From the NCBI GenBank assembly GCA_949130495.1, contig OX422214.1:257118187-257182186 (forward strand): 64,000 nucleotides of DNA, written 5' to 3'. The notes beneath the pieces are model-generated. The model saw only the letters and a list, made by a program, of their open reading frames with translations. It was not told the DNA's origin and made no database searches. Below are positions 25,452 through 38,552 of the stretch, piece after piece (the stretch's first letter is position 1; the number at the start of each line of letters is the position of its first letter). Origin of the DNA: Sambucus nigra. Taxonomy: Eukaryota; Streptophyta; Magnoliopsida; Dipsacales; Adoxaceae. The translations under genes were made by a program, and so were the position numbers.

Positions 25452-26718
25452 CTTGTTGTTGTTTGTTTTAGCTGGAATGTGGGAAGCATTCATTGACGTT
25501 AAAGACATCCGTCGAAATTCCTCCATCAAATTCTGTGATGTGGCGGCTAAAAACTTAACACGCTCTCTCAGACTGGTAAAATCATCAGTACGATGTGGTG
25601 GAGCGTATGTACATGAAGTCCGACCCAAACTATAGTAATACTCTCTCAGGTGGCCTGTTCTTTTGCAGTACGTACAAAAGAACACAGTCTTAGGCTGACC
25701 TTGGTTTGCTTTTCTTGGTCGAACTCTCCTTCGTGGTTTTTGACGATGGCCATATGGAGTTGTAGTAAACTCAAGAGCTGGTCCAGGTGCTATTTGGGAC
25801 GTGGAGGTACCATCAAAACCTATTCCCTGCCTATCACCAAAACCTAAAGCGGGACCGAGGAGCATCTTTCCAGATCTGTCCTCGATTTGAACCTTGACTT
25901 CCCGTGCTCTCTCAAGATCATGAGTAAGCTGGGCTACAAGGGCTTCAAGTTTCTTCCGAGTCTCCAGGGAGGAATAAAGCTCACTCGTAAGACTAGCCAC
26001 TTGATTAGTCAAGTCTCCTTTCTCTTTCTCAAAACAACTCTCTCTCTATCCAAACAGTCTCTCTCTTTCTCTAAACTGACTTTATCTCTCAACAAACGCT
26101 GACTCTCTCTCTCTCAAGGTAGTGCAAGTGGAGGACTTTATCTCTCTCGCTCTTTCTCAATCTTCCTCTAAAGTGGTGATCCTAAGAACTAACGCTTTGT
26201 TACGCTTTTTGGTTTTAAATGACTCGGTATATAACTCAGCTAGGCGTGTTGAAGATTACTCTCGTTCTAACTTGCAGCATCCTCCCCCTCACTCATTTCG
26301 TTCTCACTGTCGAGGTGTCCTGAAGTAGCATCCTCATCGTCATAAGGAGCACTAGAGGTACTCACATGACTAGCCATGAATGCGGTGAAGTTACACACAT
26401 TCGATGACTCGTCTCCAGAGTCCACCGACTCGACCTCACTATCGTCACTAAGGGTAGCGTTAAGGACAGCTTTTCCCTTTTCTTTTGCAAGTCTGTTCAG
26501 CCTAGTAGCACACTCAAAAGATCTAGACCCTTACCGTCACACTCATAACATCTCTCACCATCTTTTTTTGGAGGGTCTTTAAAATCTTTTTCATTTTTCT
26601 TTTCAAACTTATTTTTCTCAAAATTCTTTATATCTTTGAAATTTTTATTTTTCTTGAATTTAAGAATTTTCTTGAAATTTTTCGCAAACAAGGCCAAATC
26701 ATCTAAATCAAGGTCACA
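25452..26718 (-). pseudogene. Copia gag, C-terminal half (coiled coil and zinc knuckle)
   Basis: From 26718 downwards on the minus strand there is a Lys-rich stretch with CYECDGKG, a partial zinc knuckle of the CX2CX4H kind. An acidic-Ser stretch follows, then a coiled-coil-like part (MTNQVASLTSELYSSLETRK), then a basic region with CTYCKRTGHLRE whose fourth zinc ligand appears replaced. The frame then runs to the CACTA junction. Several frame changes occur between 26012 and 26500, within a CTCTCT-rich segment (26035-26125). It continues upstream at 39142 beyond the gypsy insertion. Confidence 0.75.
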
Positions 26719-26723
26719 CTCGT

Positions 26724-27325
26724 TATTGATACCAAAATTATTATGCTGATGTGGACGAATAATAAGAAGACACGTGTCAATCTACGTGGCACAATAGCAA
26801 CGAGGAAGATCATTCCCCCGACCAACATACTCACTCCGAGCAACAGGTCTACTCCGAGGAACACCAGTCTTCCGAGGAACACCAGCCCTCCGAGGAACTC
26901 TTGTCCTCTGAGGAACTCCAGCGCTCTGAGGAACTCTCGGGCGATGAGCAACTATGGCGGTTCGAGCTGCATCTCGACCACAACATTGATTGCCACATAA
27001 TCAACAGTTCAACTATTCATTGAATGCTTATCATCTTGACGCACACGCTTGAAGAGCATTAAATGAGTTACCCTTTCATATGTATATCATTTAATGTATC
27101 ACCCTTTCATATACAGCCTAAGGGTTATAAATACCTTGTATCACCCTCATTCAAGGGGGCCGGAATTTCTTGATAGCCCTTGTAATCGAGAATTCCCAAA
27201 CACTCAGCAATAACATAACAGTGGACGTAGGCCATTCATATAAGGCTGAACCACTTTAAAATTCTTTGTCTTATTTATTTATCTGTGATTGAATAATTAG
27301 AGCGATCTAATTTTTTACATCAACA
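26724..27325 (+). repeat. 5' LTR of gypsy element B
   Basis: It is 602 bp against 584 bp for its partner. The difference is one extra 18-bp unit containing CAGTCTTCCGAGGAACAC at about 26868. The region 26835-26940 is a run of short degenerate CCGAGGAAC repeats. A TATA-like TATAAATA stands at about 27126, so this LTR probably held the element's promoter. Confidence 0.92.
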
Positions 27326-27328
27326 GAT

Positions 27329-27348
27329 TGGCGCCGTCTGTGGGAACG
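27329..27348 (+). other. Primer-binding site of gypsy element B
   Basis: TGGCGCCGTCTGTGGGAACG begins three bases after the LTR. Its first nine or so bases match the 3' end of plant tRNA-Asp; the rest does not extend that match cleanly, so the primer tRNA is uncertain. Confidence 0.7.
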
Positions 27349-27388
27349 ATTGTTATTATCGTTTTTCACTGAAAATCATTCATCATCA

Positions 27389-29130
27389 ATGGCAGATAAC
27401 CCGGAATCCAGCAATCGAAACGCTGGAAATGCTGGAAATCCTCCAAATCCCTCTGCACCTCCAGATCTGGCTGGAATTATGACGAATCTGGCTCAAGGAC
27501 AAACCGCCACGCAAGAAACAATGAGGCAACTCATACAGACCCTTCATGGCGGTGCACCTTCACATTCAGGACAACGAAGTGGTCAGAGGCAAACTTATTT
27601 ACTTCCTTCACGATCCAAGCGGACTGAGTCATATCGTAATGAGGAATCTGATGATTTTTCTTATCAACCTGGGCGAACTTCGTCAATAAGGGCTACAGAT
27701 ACTGATCAACGTATCACTCTCTCTCCAGAAAGACCCAGTGCCTTGGAAAGACTGAGTAGGGTGTCTCCTTTCAGTCGATTAGGCCCTAGGAGGAATAGGA
27801 GTCCACCTAAGACCATGTCGAGGAATTTTCGACGACCATCAGATCTAAGAGAAGGATCAGCACAATCACGACCAGTTGCTCGTCAAGATAGATCTCAAGA
27901 GGCTACTTCAGAACAATCAATTGCTCGAACTAATAGGCCCGAGGAGGGAAATGATGCGTGGAAAGGTTCCATTCAGCGCTTGGAGGATAGATTGGGAGAA
28001 ATGGCTAAGGCAAAGAATCCCCTACAACGAACTTTTGTTCGAGGGACACCTTTTGTACAGGCCATTGTGGATTTTCCTACACCGTCGAAATTTAAAGCGC
28101 CCGTGGTGACCCCCAAGTATGATGGAAAGACATATCATGTTCTACACATAGAGCAATATCAGGCTGCTGCCGACATCTATGTTGTCCCCAACGAGATGAG
28201 ATGTAGAGCATTCTCTGGAACTCTTACTGGATCTGCCCAAATATGGTACAACAATCTTCCTCGGGGAAAGATTTCAACTTTCTTTCAGTTGGCCGAGTTG
28301 TTCATTGGCAATTTCTGTTTTGGGGCAAAACCAGTAAAACGAGTAGCACACTTGTTAAGTGTTAGACAAAAATCTGGCGAAAGTACTAGAGATTACATAA
28401 CTCGTTTCAATAACGAGAAGCTAGAAGTCATAGATTATGAAGAAAAGACAGCAATCACTGCCTTAATGAGTGGGTTGTTGCCTAACAAGTTGTACTACAC
28501 TTTGGCCAAAGATCCACCTACAACTATGTCAGAGTTGATGGCAAAAGCGGCCAAAATCATGAATGTCGAGGAGGCTATGGCTGCGAAGAAGAACATGGAT
28601 AAGGAGACCAAGGTGGAAGTCAACAAATCCAAAAAGAAAGAGCATAAGGGCAATGGCGGTGACAAGCATTCCAAGAATAATAAATCGTCATGGGAAGTCC
28701 TGAAGAAATTCGATAATTATACTCCTTTGAAAATGGGTATTAATCATGTCTTGAAAGAAATCAAGAATAACGAGGAAGTAAAGTGGCCAAAGAAACTGAG
28801 GTCAGACCCTGACCTGAGAAACAGGGATAAATATTACGAGTTTCATAAGGATCACGGCCATATGACAAAAAATTGCATAGCTCTTCAGAACGAGATTGAA
28901 ACACTCATCCGAAGAGGGAAACTAGCAAAGTATGTTGATCGGGGAGGCGAAAGAAGGAATAATGATCGAACTGGAGAAAGGTCTAGATCTCCTCGTCGAG
29001 CAGAGGAGAAAAAGAAAAGGGATCATGAAGATGATACAGAAGATGACCCCGATCTTCCCAAGAAACCAAGACAGCCAGAACGAGAGGTATTTTCAATACG
29101 CTTTGGGTCATTTTATTGTAATGTTATTAC
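27389..29130 (+). pseudogene. Gypsy element B gag
   Basis: The ATG at 27389 (MADNPESSNRNAGN) starts a long open frame. Residues about 1-220 are Ser/Arg/Pro-rich. The retrotransposon gag core follows (FSGTLTGSAQIWYNNLPRG, then RDYITRFNNE and ALMSGLLP). A Lys-rich linker leads to the Tat-type zinc motif FHKDHGHMTKNC, in which the first Cys seems to have become Tyr. The frame stays open to 29380. After VITGGDAGGG at about 29130 it stops matching the family, and the protease continues in another frame, so a one- or two-base indel near 29130-29200 is likely. It would encode the structural protein of the virus-like particle. Confidence 0.85.
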
Positions 29131-31397
29131 AGGAGGAGATGCAGGAGGAGGATACCTTATTGCAGAAAGAAAGGCTTACCTCGGAGAGGCCTTGCTCGTA
29201 CATTCAGCGAATAAATTTGGCCGAGGAGGATCGTCCGAGGAAGGTAAACAAAGAGAAGCTAGTCATTGGCTTTTCAAAAAACGACCTGGCAGGTGTTCTT
29301 TATCCTCACGACGACCCTTTGGTGATCAAAATGAGGATGAAAGAAGTAGTGATTTCAAGGGTGCTGGTAGACAATGGTAGTTCGGCAGACATCATGTACT
29401 ATTCATGCTTTGACAGTTTAAATTTGAAATTATCTCAATTGGAACCTTATCACAGACCTCTTCTGGGTTTTGCTGGCGAGAAAGTTTTTCCACTTGGGAC
29501 GATCAAGTTGGATATATTCATTGGAACTTGGCCTGCTTGTCGAACAGAGAGAATACGCTTCTTTGTGATGGATAAGAATGTGCAGTCAGCTTACAACATC
29601 ATCATGGGAAGAGTTGGTTTGAAGAAGTTCGAAGCAGTCCCATCTACAGTACATCAGTGCTTAAAATTCCCTACAAATTTTGGAGTAGGAGTTGTGAAAG
29701 GTAATCAGAAGGTAGCTCAGGAATGCTATTACTCGTCTGCCGAGCAAGAGGAGCTTGAAGAATCAAGGAAAAAGACTACTACCTACCAGGTGGATGAAGG
29801 TACAGAAATCGAAACACTCGATCCTAGAGATGAATCCCAACTTGTAAAAGGACAGGTGGTGGAATCTACAGAAAATGTTATTTTGGACGACGAGCATCCT
29901 GAACGAGTAACCCAGATAGGTTCGTCGTTAGATGCTTCAATAAAATAGGAGTTGATAACTTTCTTGAGAAACAGGAAGAAAACTTTTGCGTGGAGTCATG
30001 AAGACATGACAGGAATAGATCCAAACTTCTTATGTCACGAGCTCAATGTGAATAAGGAGATCAAGCCTGTAAAGCAAAGAAGAAGAGTATTTAGTCCCGA
30101 GAAGAATCAAGCTATACAAGAGGAGGTCGAGAAGCTCCAGAAAGCCCAATTCATTGAAGATGTGAAGTATCCAGACTGGTTGGCAAATGTGGTGATGGTG
30201 AAGAAGAAAAACAATAAATGGAGAATGTGTGTTGATTTCACTGATCTCAACAAGGCATGCCCAAAGGATCATTTTCCATTGCCCAGAATTGATCAACTAG
30301 TGGATGCTACCTCGGGACACGAGCTACTCAGCTTCATGGATGCTTACTCTGGTTACAACCAGATCAAAATGAAACTTGAAGACAGGGAAAGCACTTCTTT
30401 CATTACCCCTAGGGGAACTTATTGTTATAATGTTATGCCTTTTGGTTTGAAAAATGCAGGAGCGACATACCAGCGGCTGATGAACAAGGTTTTTGCCGAA
30501 CAAATCAGTTGCAATATGGAGGTCTATGTCGACGATATGCTGACAAAGAGCAAGAAAGCTGCGGATCATCTAGTTGACTTAGGTCAGACCTTTTATCAAC
30601 TGGATAAATACCAGATGAAGCTCAACCCGACGAAGTGCACCTTTGGAGTATGAGAAGGAATGTTCCTCGGGTACATCGTCAACCAGCGAGGCATTGAGGC
30701 AAATCCAGCAAAGATCAAAGCTCTTTTAGGGTTGCGATCTCCAATGACGAAGAAAGAGGTGCAGAGTCTTACAGGACGAGTTGCAGCGCTCAACAGATTT
30801 TTATCCCGAGCAACTGATAGATGCCTCCCATTCTTCAAAACACTTCGAAAAACTTTCGAGTGGAATGATGAATGTGAAAAAGCCTTTCAAGACTTGAAGA
30901 AATATCTCGGAGCACCTCCATTGTTGTTCAGGCCAGTAATGGGAGAAAAATTGTACTTGTACCTGGCAGTATCAGAGAATGCAGTCAGCTCGGCATTGAT
31001 CAGAATGAAGAATGGAATCCAGAAGCCAATTTATTACACAAGTAAGGCTTTACGAGGTGCAGAGATCAGGTACCCGAAGCTGGAAAAATTGGCATTGGCA
31101 TTAATTGAAGCAAGTAGAAGAATGAGGCCTTATTTCCAGGCCCATACCATCGTCGTATATACCGACATGCCATTGAGACAAGCCCTTCATAAGCCAAAAA
31201 AATCAGGAAGACTGATGTATTGGGCAATAGAGCTCGGTGAATATGATATTGTGTATGAACCCAGATCGTCATTAAAAGGGCAGGCTGTAGCAGACTTTAT
31301 AGCAGAATTTACATATCCTGATACCCCCGAGGAGCAAAAGTTGCTCGCTGACCAACCTGTGGATGTTACAGGATCAACAGACATAAGTTCAGATTAA
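29131..31397 (+). pseudogene. Gypsy element B protease, reverse transcriptase and start of RNase H
   Basis: The protease follows DDPLVIKMRM and has VLVDNGSSADIMY (Asp-Asn-Gly, where Asp-Thr-Gly is usual) at about 29370. A TAG stop interrupts at 29946-29948. RT resumes in the same frame, with WRMCVDFTDLNKACPKD, FMDAYSGYNQI, the MPFGLKNAGATYQRLM region and the catalytic YVDDML at about 30530. A TGA at 30651-30653 interrupts just before FLGYIVNQRGIEANP. The remaining frame covers the connection domain (KPIYYTSKALRGAE, VYTDMPLRQ) and ends at a TAA at 31395-31397, where the linker repeats begin. Two stops and one altered protease residue make it inactive. Confidence 0.9.
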
Positions 31398-33306
31398 CTC
31401 CGGTTGGTAAAAGGGATTGTGGATGTAGAAAGATCATCAAATTCAAACTCAGACCAACTCCGGTTGGTAAAAGGGCGAGAAGAGATGGTCGACAAAGAAC
31501 GAAAAATACCAGGGGAGGATGAAAGGAAACAGCAGATATTTCACCGAGGAACTCTGTCAGATAAGAAATTTGAAGACGAGTTACCTACATGGAGATTATA
31601 TGTAGATGGGTCATCTTGCACAACAGGTTGTGGGGCAGGGATTGTTTTGAACACCCCAGACGAGATTGACGTGGAATATGCCTTACGATTCCAATTCAAA
31701 GCTTCCAATAATGAGGCTGAGTATGAAGCCTTGATAGCAGGTCTTAATTTAGCAAAGATTATGGAAGCGCAACAAGTGATGGTATTCAGTGATGGTATTC
31801 AGTGATTCTCAATTAATTGTGAATCAGATGATGGGAACGTATGCAGTTAAAGGAGAATTAATGGTCAAGTATCATGCAAAGGCGATGGAGTTGTTGGCAG
31901 AATTTGATGCCATTCAGTTGATCAGAATACCAAGAATGGAGAATGCACAAACAGACGCACTGGCCCGACTAGCATCAGCTACTCGTACTGAGTTGCGAAG
32001 AACGATACCAATTGAGGTGTTAGAAAGTCGAAGCATAGATGAAGACCTGACGATGAATATTATTACTCTTGATTTAGGACCATCTTGGATGGATCCCATC
32101 AGGGCATATGTCGAGGAAGGAGAATTACCGGAGGATAAGATCGCTGCCAAGAAATTTAAGTTTAAAGCTGCTCGGTATGTACTAACTAATGGTGTTTTGT
32201 ATAGACGAGGAATTATGGCAGGTTTGCAAAGATGTGTGCATCCCTCCGAGGTGAGGGAATTGATTGAAGAGATCCATGAAGGATCTTGTGGAGCACATGT
32301 AGCAGGTCGAACACTTTTACAAAGAGTGATGATGCAGGGGTACTACTGGCCAACGATGAGGGCTGATTGTATAGCCTATGCCAAAAGATGTGATAAATGT
32401 CAACGTTTTTCCTCCATTCGACGAACTCCACAAGCATTGTTGACACCCATAACTTCCCCTTGGCCATTTGCCATGTGGGTAATTGATTTGGTTGGACCAC
32501 TGCCAACAACCCGAGGAAGATTCAAGTACCTCGTCGTCGCAGTGGATTATTTTACTAAGTGGGTAGAAGCTGAGCCACTTATTGATATGACGTACGAGAA
32601 GGTATACCAATTCGTTTGGAAGAACATCATCTGCCGATATGGTCTCCCTCATGCCTTCATCACAGACCATGGAACACAATTTGATAACGAGGAGTTTGCC
32701 GCCTATTGTCATCAGTCAAACATTTTGAAAGTTCATTCAGCACCAGGCCATCCTCAAAGCAATGGGCAGACTGAAGTGACGAACAGAACAATACTAAATG
32801 GTTTAAAGAAGAGGCTAAGTGAGGCTAAAGCTAATTGGATTAATGAGCTACAGTCAGTATTGTGGGCTTACCGAACAACTCCCCGAGCAGCAACTGGAGA
32901 ATCACCATATATGCTGGCATTTGGAAGTGAGGCTGTAATACCTGCCGAGTTGGGTCTTCCAACACACAGAGTGCTGAATTTCAATTCCCCAGTCAGCGAC
33001 TTGATGAGGAGATTATATTTGGACATGCTCGAGGAAGTTAGAGAAGAGGCAGCCATTAGGAATGCTGCTTATCAACAGCAAACAGCCCTGTTCTACAACA
33101 AGAGGGTGAAAAAATGCGACTTAAAAGAAGGAGATTATGTGCTAAAGAAGGTAATTCAGAAGCACAATAAGTTGGAAGAAAACTGGCATGGACCTTACCG
33201 AGTTACTGCAGTTGTCCGACCAGGAACTTACCAAATAGCAACTCTAGAAGGAGAGGAATTTAAGAATGCATGGAATGCTGAACACCTACGCAAGTATTAT
33301 CAGTGA
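31398..33306 (+). pseudogene. Gypsy element B RNase H and integrase
   Basis: The linker (31396-31490) has two copies of AACTCCGGTTGGTAAAAGGG. RNase H has LYVDGSSC and NEAEYEAL. It is broken at 31776-31801 by a direct 13-bp duplication of GTGATGGTATTCA, which shifts the frame before FSDSQLIVNQ. Integrase follows, with an HHCC zinc region (two His before YYWPTM, then CDKCQ), the catalytic Asp in VIDLVGP, Asp in ITDHGTQF and Glu in GQTEVTNRT. The C-terminal GDYVLKK region ends at the stop at 33306. Apart from the duplication the integrase frame is intact and catalytic residues are kept. Confidence 0.9.
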
Positions 33307-33424
33307 TGTAAAATGTAAAGCAGTTCCATCAATATGAATAAAACGATGATATTTCATAATCTTCTCTCCTTTTATTGAAAGTTTTTCGGGGATTACTAGT
33401 GTGTTTAACACTACGCTGCTCGGC

Positions 33425-34300
33425 AGTAAAAAGAAGACGATAGTTCAAACCCACGACCAACTCCAGTTGGTAAAAGGGCGAGAACAAACTATACTCCTTT
33501 GGTTCGGAGGCGTACACTAGTGTGACCAACTCAGGTTGGTAAAAGATCTAGTGGACACGATAGTTCAAACCCACGACCAACTCCGGTTGGTAAAAGGGCG
33601 AGAACAAACTATACTCCTTTGGTTAGGAGGCGTACACTAGTGTGACCAACTCAGGTTGGTAAAAGAGCTAGTGGACACGATAGTTCAAACCCACGACCAA
33701 CTCCGGTTGGTAAAAGGGCGAGAACAAACTATACTCCTTTGGTTAGGAGGTGTACACTAGCGTGACCAACTCAGGTTGGTAAAAGAGCTAGTGGACATGA
33801 TAGTTCGAACTCATACCAACTCCGGTTGGTAAAAGAGCAAGAACACAAGATGATCGACGAAAGGCCAATCTCGGTTGGTTAGGAAACAAAATATGCACTC
33901 AAATGCCAACTTATGTTGGTCGAGAAGTAAGATATTATCTCAAATGCCAACTTATGTTGGTCGGAAAGTAAGATTATTACATAAAAGTTCCTCGAAGAAC
34001 AAATATTCCAAACTGAACCAAGTATAGTTGGTCGGGGGTAAAAACCCACTAATTGTAGTTGGTCGACGAGGAAAAATCATCGACCTTGGTTGGTCGGGCA
34101 CATTTTATACAAAAATTTACCAAGTATAGCTGGTCGGGGATAAAAACTCTCACTAACTATAATTGGTCGACGAACACAATTTAACAACCTTGGTTGGTTG
34201 GAAGAATTTTTAACATTTTTATACTCATTACTTTATTATTAAGTGATCGAGCAATATTACTAATACTTGTAATTTTTTTACTAAGTTGGTCGAGGAACCA
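33425..34300 (+). repeat. 120-bp tandem array grading into degenerate CCAAC/GTTGG palindromes
   Basis: Three full units and part of a fourth have a 120-bp period (TAGTTCAAAC at 33441, 33561 and 33681; variant at 33801). Each unit has two near-palindromes of the form ACCAACTCCGGTTGGT followed by AAAAG. From about 33850 the order breaks down, but variants such as CCAACTTATGTTGG and AAGTATAGTTGGTCGG continue to about 34300. Tandem repeats between pol and the 3' LTR are a known feature of Tat elements. The same motif also occurs inside pol at 31396-31480. Confidence 0.9.
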
Positions 34301-34451
34301 TACAATATTGTTATGCGAGCACAAATATAGAATGTCTAATAATCACAAGACAATAGCAATACAGATTTGCAAACAGAAAATGAAAACCTTTCATTACAAT
34401 TCAAAACGAATTACAAGTTACATATGTGTACTAACTATTACATTGAGATCC

Positions 34452-37400
34452 CTACTCTATTGGTTTCTTTCCCTCTGCTTTTGAAATAGGTTCCTCGCCA
34501 GCAGGCGAATCATTTAAAGTCTGAGGAGAGTTAATAAAGTTCAAGTCCTTCAGCATTCTAACGTTCATCACAGAAGGACAATCTAGCAGATGCTCAGGAC
34601 GAGATACTTCAAACTGATAATGCAAACTGTAGTCACCAAGATAATTTGCAATTAAGCTCCGAGGAATGGCACGAGCTGGTCTCCATTCCATGTCCAACTT
34701 GAACGGTGGCACAGGCAAGTCAAGCAATCCAGTCTCATAGTAGTCCCATAAATAGTGTCCCTGTTCGAGTTTCAACACACGTAAGGCATTCAGCCAGCCT
34801 TGTTTGTAGCCCTCATTATTGGCATTCTGGATACGAGCATCTAAATGGAATAGTGCCTCGTTATATCCAGCCATCCAAAACTCCCTGGGTTGTTTATGGA
34901 ATTGAAATGTTAGCCTCTCAAGCTTCTCGTGAAGACTCTGGATGAAAAGTCCATTATTCTCCAACTCTGATTTCTTGGCAGAGAGTTTTTGTTCCAATTC
35001 TCTAGTTTTCTTGGACAATTCATACAAAGCCCGATTTTTTGCATTCAATTGAAACGCTTGAGTTTCCAACGTTGATCGAGTACGAGCTTCTTCAACATTA
35101 CGACTAAGAGCTTTTGATCCTCCCCGAGCAGGTCGAGAACTTGGTTCCTCGATGATATTCTGAGCAGCTCTTCCTCGACCACGATAACCTCTTCCTCGTC
35201 CCCGAGTAACAGCAGAAGTACCAGATCTTCTCAAGGTATCCAACTCTTGCCTTAATTTGGCATTCTCAACCTCTAGAAAGGAAAATCCCTCGTCGGTCAC
35301 TGGGATTACAGCTATTGAAGAAGATGCTGCAGACTTATACTGTGCCAGCTCTTTCTGCAAATTGTTATTTTCTTTCTCTAGCAGCTCGACAATGTGTCTA
35401 CAAGCTTCAACTTCACCTTTTAGGGTTCTCTCCTTGACATCGTACCCAACAAGGATCTTTTTGTGGCCTGTCTCGGCAGAAAGCTGTTGATACCTCTTTT
35501 CATACCCCTCGTGCAGAAGGGCAGTTGATTCTTTGTACTGAGTCTGAAGATCTTCTAGAGTATATTGAAGCTCCTCGATCATATCATAGTAAGCCACGTT
35601 ATTGGCCACAGCTCGATCAACTAAGCCCTTCAGGTATTGATAAGCTTCTACTGCCTGCTCTGAAGCATCATGACCGAGGATATCAGCAACTTCTGATACA
35701 CTCAATTCTGTGTGACTAGCCTTATAATATTCATGGCATTGCTGCATCAACTTTGTATCATTGGCAAAAAATAATTCCATTCTAGCCACAAACTAGTAAA
35801 GAAGAGAAGGCAAGAGTTAATAAAAAGCAGACAGAGCATCAACAATGTAGAGGAGCAAAAAGAGGTGATTTTATTACATCATCAAAAAGAGTACATCGTT
35901 CAGAATACAAAGTACAAGTAAAAGAAAAACAGAAAGAGAATACCGAACAACTTCACACCTTTTCCTTGTCTCCCAAGACTTTCTCGAGAGGCTGGGACGA
36001 GGAGCTTGGTTGCTCGGTGGGAATAATGATTTGATTGGCAGAAGCTGGGACTTGTTCAGGAGGAGCAGGCAAGGACGAAATCTCCTCGGTGATTGTCTGG
36101 TTGGGTTGTGGAGCAAGGACTTGATCACCCACTGTCATTGAAGACTCTTCAGATGCAGCTTCGTCTTCATCCTCATCTTCAATTACAGGAGGAGGGCCAG
36201 GAAGATGTTGTTGAAATAATTCAGAGTCCTCGCTCACTTTCAATTCTTGCAAGGCAGCAACCCAACCATCTCAGAAGTATTTCAAACTCCCATACTGCAC
36301 CTGGGTCATCATTGCTGCGACCCCCCTATCCCATCCTTTGTCCCAACCAGTTCGAAAGGATTTTTTCACAGCCATTTTTCTCTTCATTTTCTCCGAGGAG
36401 AGCTTCTCGGATAGAAGATCCTCGGTGGCTTTCAACTTAGCCTCCACCTCCTCCTTCTGGCGATTTACTTCTCGCAGAAGGGTCAGCTCTTCCTCAGCTG
36501 ATTTCAATTTATTCCCAAGCTCCCCAAAACTTGTGAGCTTCTCGGCATATTTTTTATTCTCTCTCTCCAAGTCCTTCACCTTATCTCCCAACTGTATCTT
36601 CTCTGCCTCAGACGCAGCCATCTTCTTCTCCCATTCACCCCTATCCTCGTCATATTTTTGACGAGAATCCTTCAAAAATTGGGCCAAACCCTGGAAAGCA
36701 TCCTCTACTCCAGACGAGGAGCTGGAAGCCTTGATTGTTTCATCTTTCTTCACTATGGTGTTAAAGCAACTCACCAGCTGAAAAAGAAAATAATGATAAG
36801 TCAGTGCCGAGATACATATATTGACTGAAAGAAAGAAAAATTCAGGATAAGAGAAACTTACTGAAGCAATGTGACGAGTAGCTAGGGATGTCAGCATATC
36901 CCTAGACATGTTTTCTTCAATTCCTTAGACTTCAGGAATAGTCCAAGTCTTTACCGAGCTCATTGCAGAACTCGGGGGAATAATGGTTGGGACACCAGCT
37001 CCACTAGCTTGGAGCTGGGGAATGGTTTCAGTCAAAGCGACCGAGGAGGATTTCTTCAATCTCCTCAATGTCACTTCAGCAGTTTCAACCAAAGAACTTT
37101 TGGTTGGGACCACTTCCACAGGTGCACTTTTCTTGCTCGGAGCCACTGGGGGCTTCTCGGCAGCCTTCTGAGGAGCAACAGAAGGGGTAGCATCTACTTT
37201 CTTTGTCCCCTTTGGGACATCATTCTTGCTTCTCTTTCCATCTCCAGCAGAGGAAGTCTCCTCGAAGATAGCAGGAACTCTTCTTTTGCCCATCTTCTGA
37301 CTTAGAGGAATGTGAGATTCTGGTGAAGATTCCTCAGAAGCTGCCAATGGCTCACTAATGCTGACCACAGGGCGAGCAGTAAAGGATGATGTGTAGCTCC

Positions 37401-38122
37401 TGTACTGCAACAAATATGAAGCAGACCTGATGTGCTCGTCTGCAACTCTTCGATGCAAATTCCAGATATGTTTCAAATGCTTTATATTAACTTCTGATTC
37501 TTTGGGAGTTTTTCTCTTACTGTCAACTGCAAACAAATACATAGTGAAATATAAGTCATACATTTTGTCAAACACAATGAAATCGTAATTTCAAAAATAA
37601 AATAAGATGAAAATAACCTATCCCATTGCCATATGGGGGGCATCTGGGACCCTCATATACTGCATCTCCAACCAAAGGGGCATGTTGCCAATTTTTTATA
37701 ACCACCCCATGTTCAAAATAATCCCTATTTGCATCAGGGAGATTGACTACTAAGGCCCTATTCAAAAACCTAGTTTTTAAATAAAAAACATTGTCTAAAA
37801 CAGCCCATCTGTAACAGTACATAATCTCAGGAATTCCTATACGAGTTCCATGAGTTTGATTTAACCTATGCACCCCATTAACTATTCTCCATGTGTTGGG
37901 GGCTATTTTTGCAGGGACAACATCGAAATACTGACAGAACTCTAAACACAAAGGGTTCGGTGGAAAAGAAAATCCACATTCAGCAATAAAAAGGCTAGGG
38001 AACCAATGTCCCTCAGCCAAATTAAAATAATTTGAAGGCTCAGAAAGACTCTCCAAAGTTACCCAAGAAGGAATAGAAAAGTCAGAACGGAATTTCTCAA
38101 GAGATTCGATAATATAAACCAT
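34452..38122 (-). pseudogene. Antisense extra gene of gypsy element B (gypsy-type transposon domain plus coiled coils)
   Basis: The likely start is the ATG at 38122 (MVYIIESLEKF). Exon 1 is 37618-38122, exon 2 36862-37526, exon 3 35953-36777 and exon 4 34452-35792. Donor and acceptor phases agree at the first two introns (GTTATT..CAG, GTAAGT..CAG); the third is weaker (GTGTGA..TAG). Exon 1 has FSFPPNPLCLEFCQYFDVV then PNTWRI, matching the plant family annotated as putative gypsy-type transposon domain. Exon 2 is Ser/Pro/Lys-rich. Exons 3 and 4 are long Glu/Lys/Leu heptad regions, and exon 4 has an Arg-Gly stretch (GRGRGYRGRGR). In-frame stops at 36925-36927 (TAA) and 36271-36273 (TGA) break it. 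Exon 4 could instead be a separate gene. Function is unknown; it runs opposite to gag-pol. Confidence 0.7.
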
Positions 38123-38552
38123 GATGAATAAAAAGAAATGAAGAAGAAGGAAGAAAATCTTACAGGAAAAAGGAGATCTGTTGACAAACAAACGAAGAAA
38201 GGGATGAACGCACAGGAGAGAGAAAAGCTATAGAAAACTCGAAAGCAGAAATTGAAAAGGTAGAAGACGATGGGATTGCCTCTGAAGCTTAAATACTTTG
38301 CCTTGGGAAACGGCGAAAGAAATTATTACAAAAAGGAAACTAGTACGCTACCGGCGGCTAAAAGGACAAAAAGTGCACGAAGATCGAAGCGCTTATAAAA
38401 ATGCAAAAAAGGCGGATTCTGCGAATTTGGAAGGAAATTCAAATACGAAGAAAAGGCTCCTAAAACCAGGGAAGGTCATTTAATATTGCCATATACCGAG
38501 AAAGAATGTTCCATACTTCTCAAAGTTCGAAATATGAAACATTGGGGGCTTC

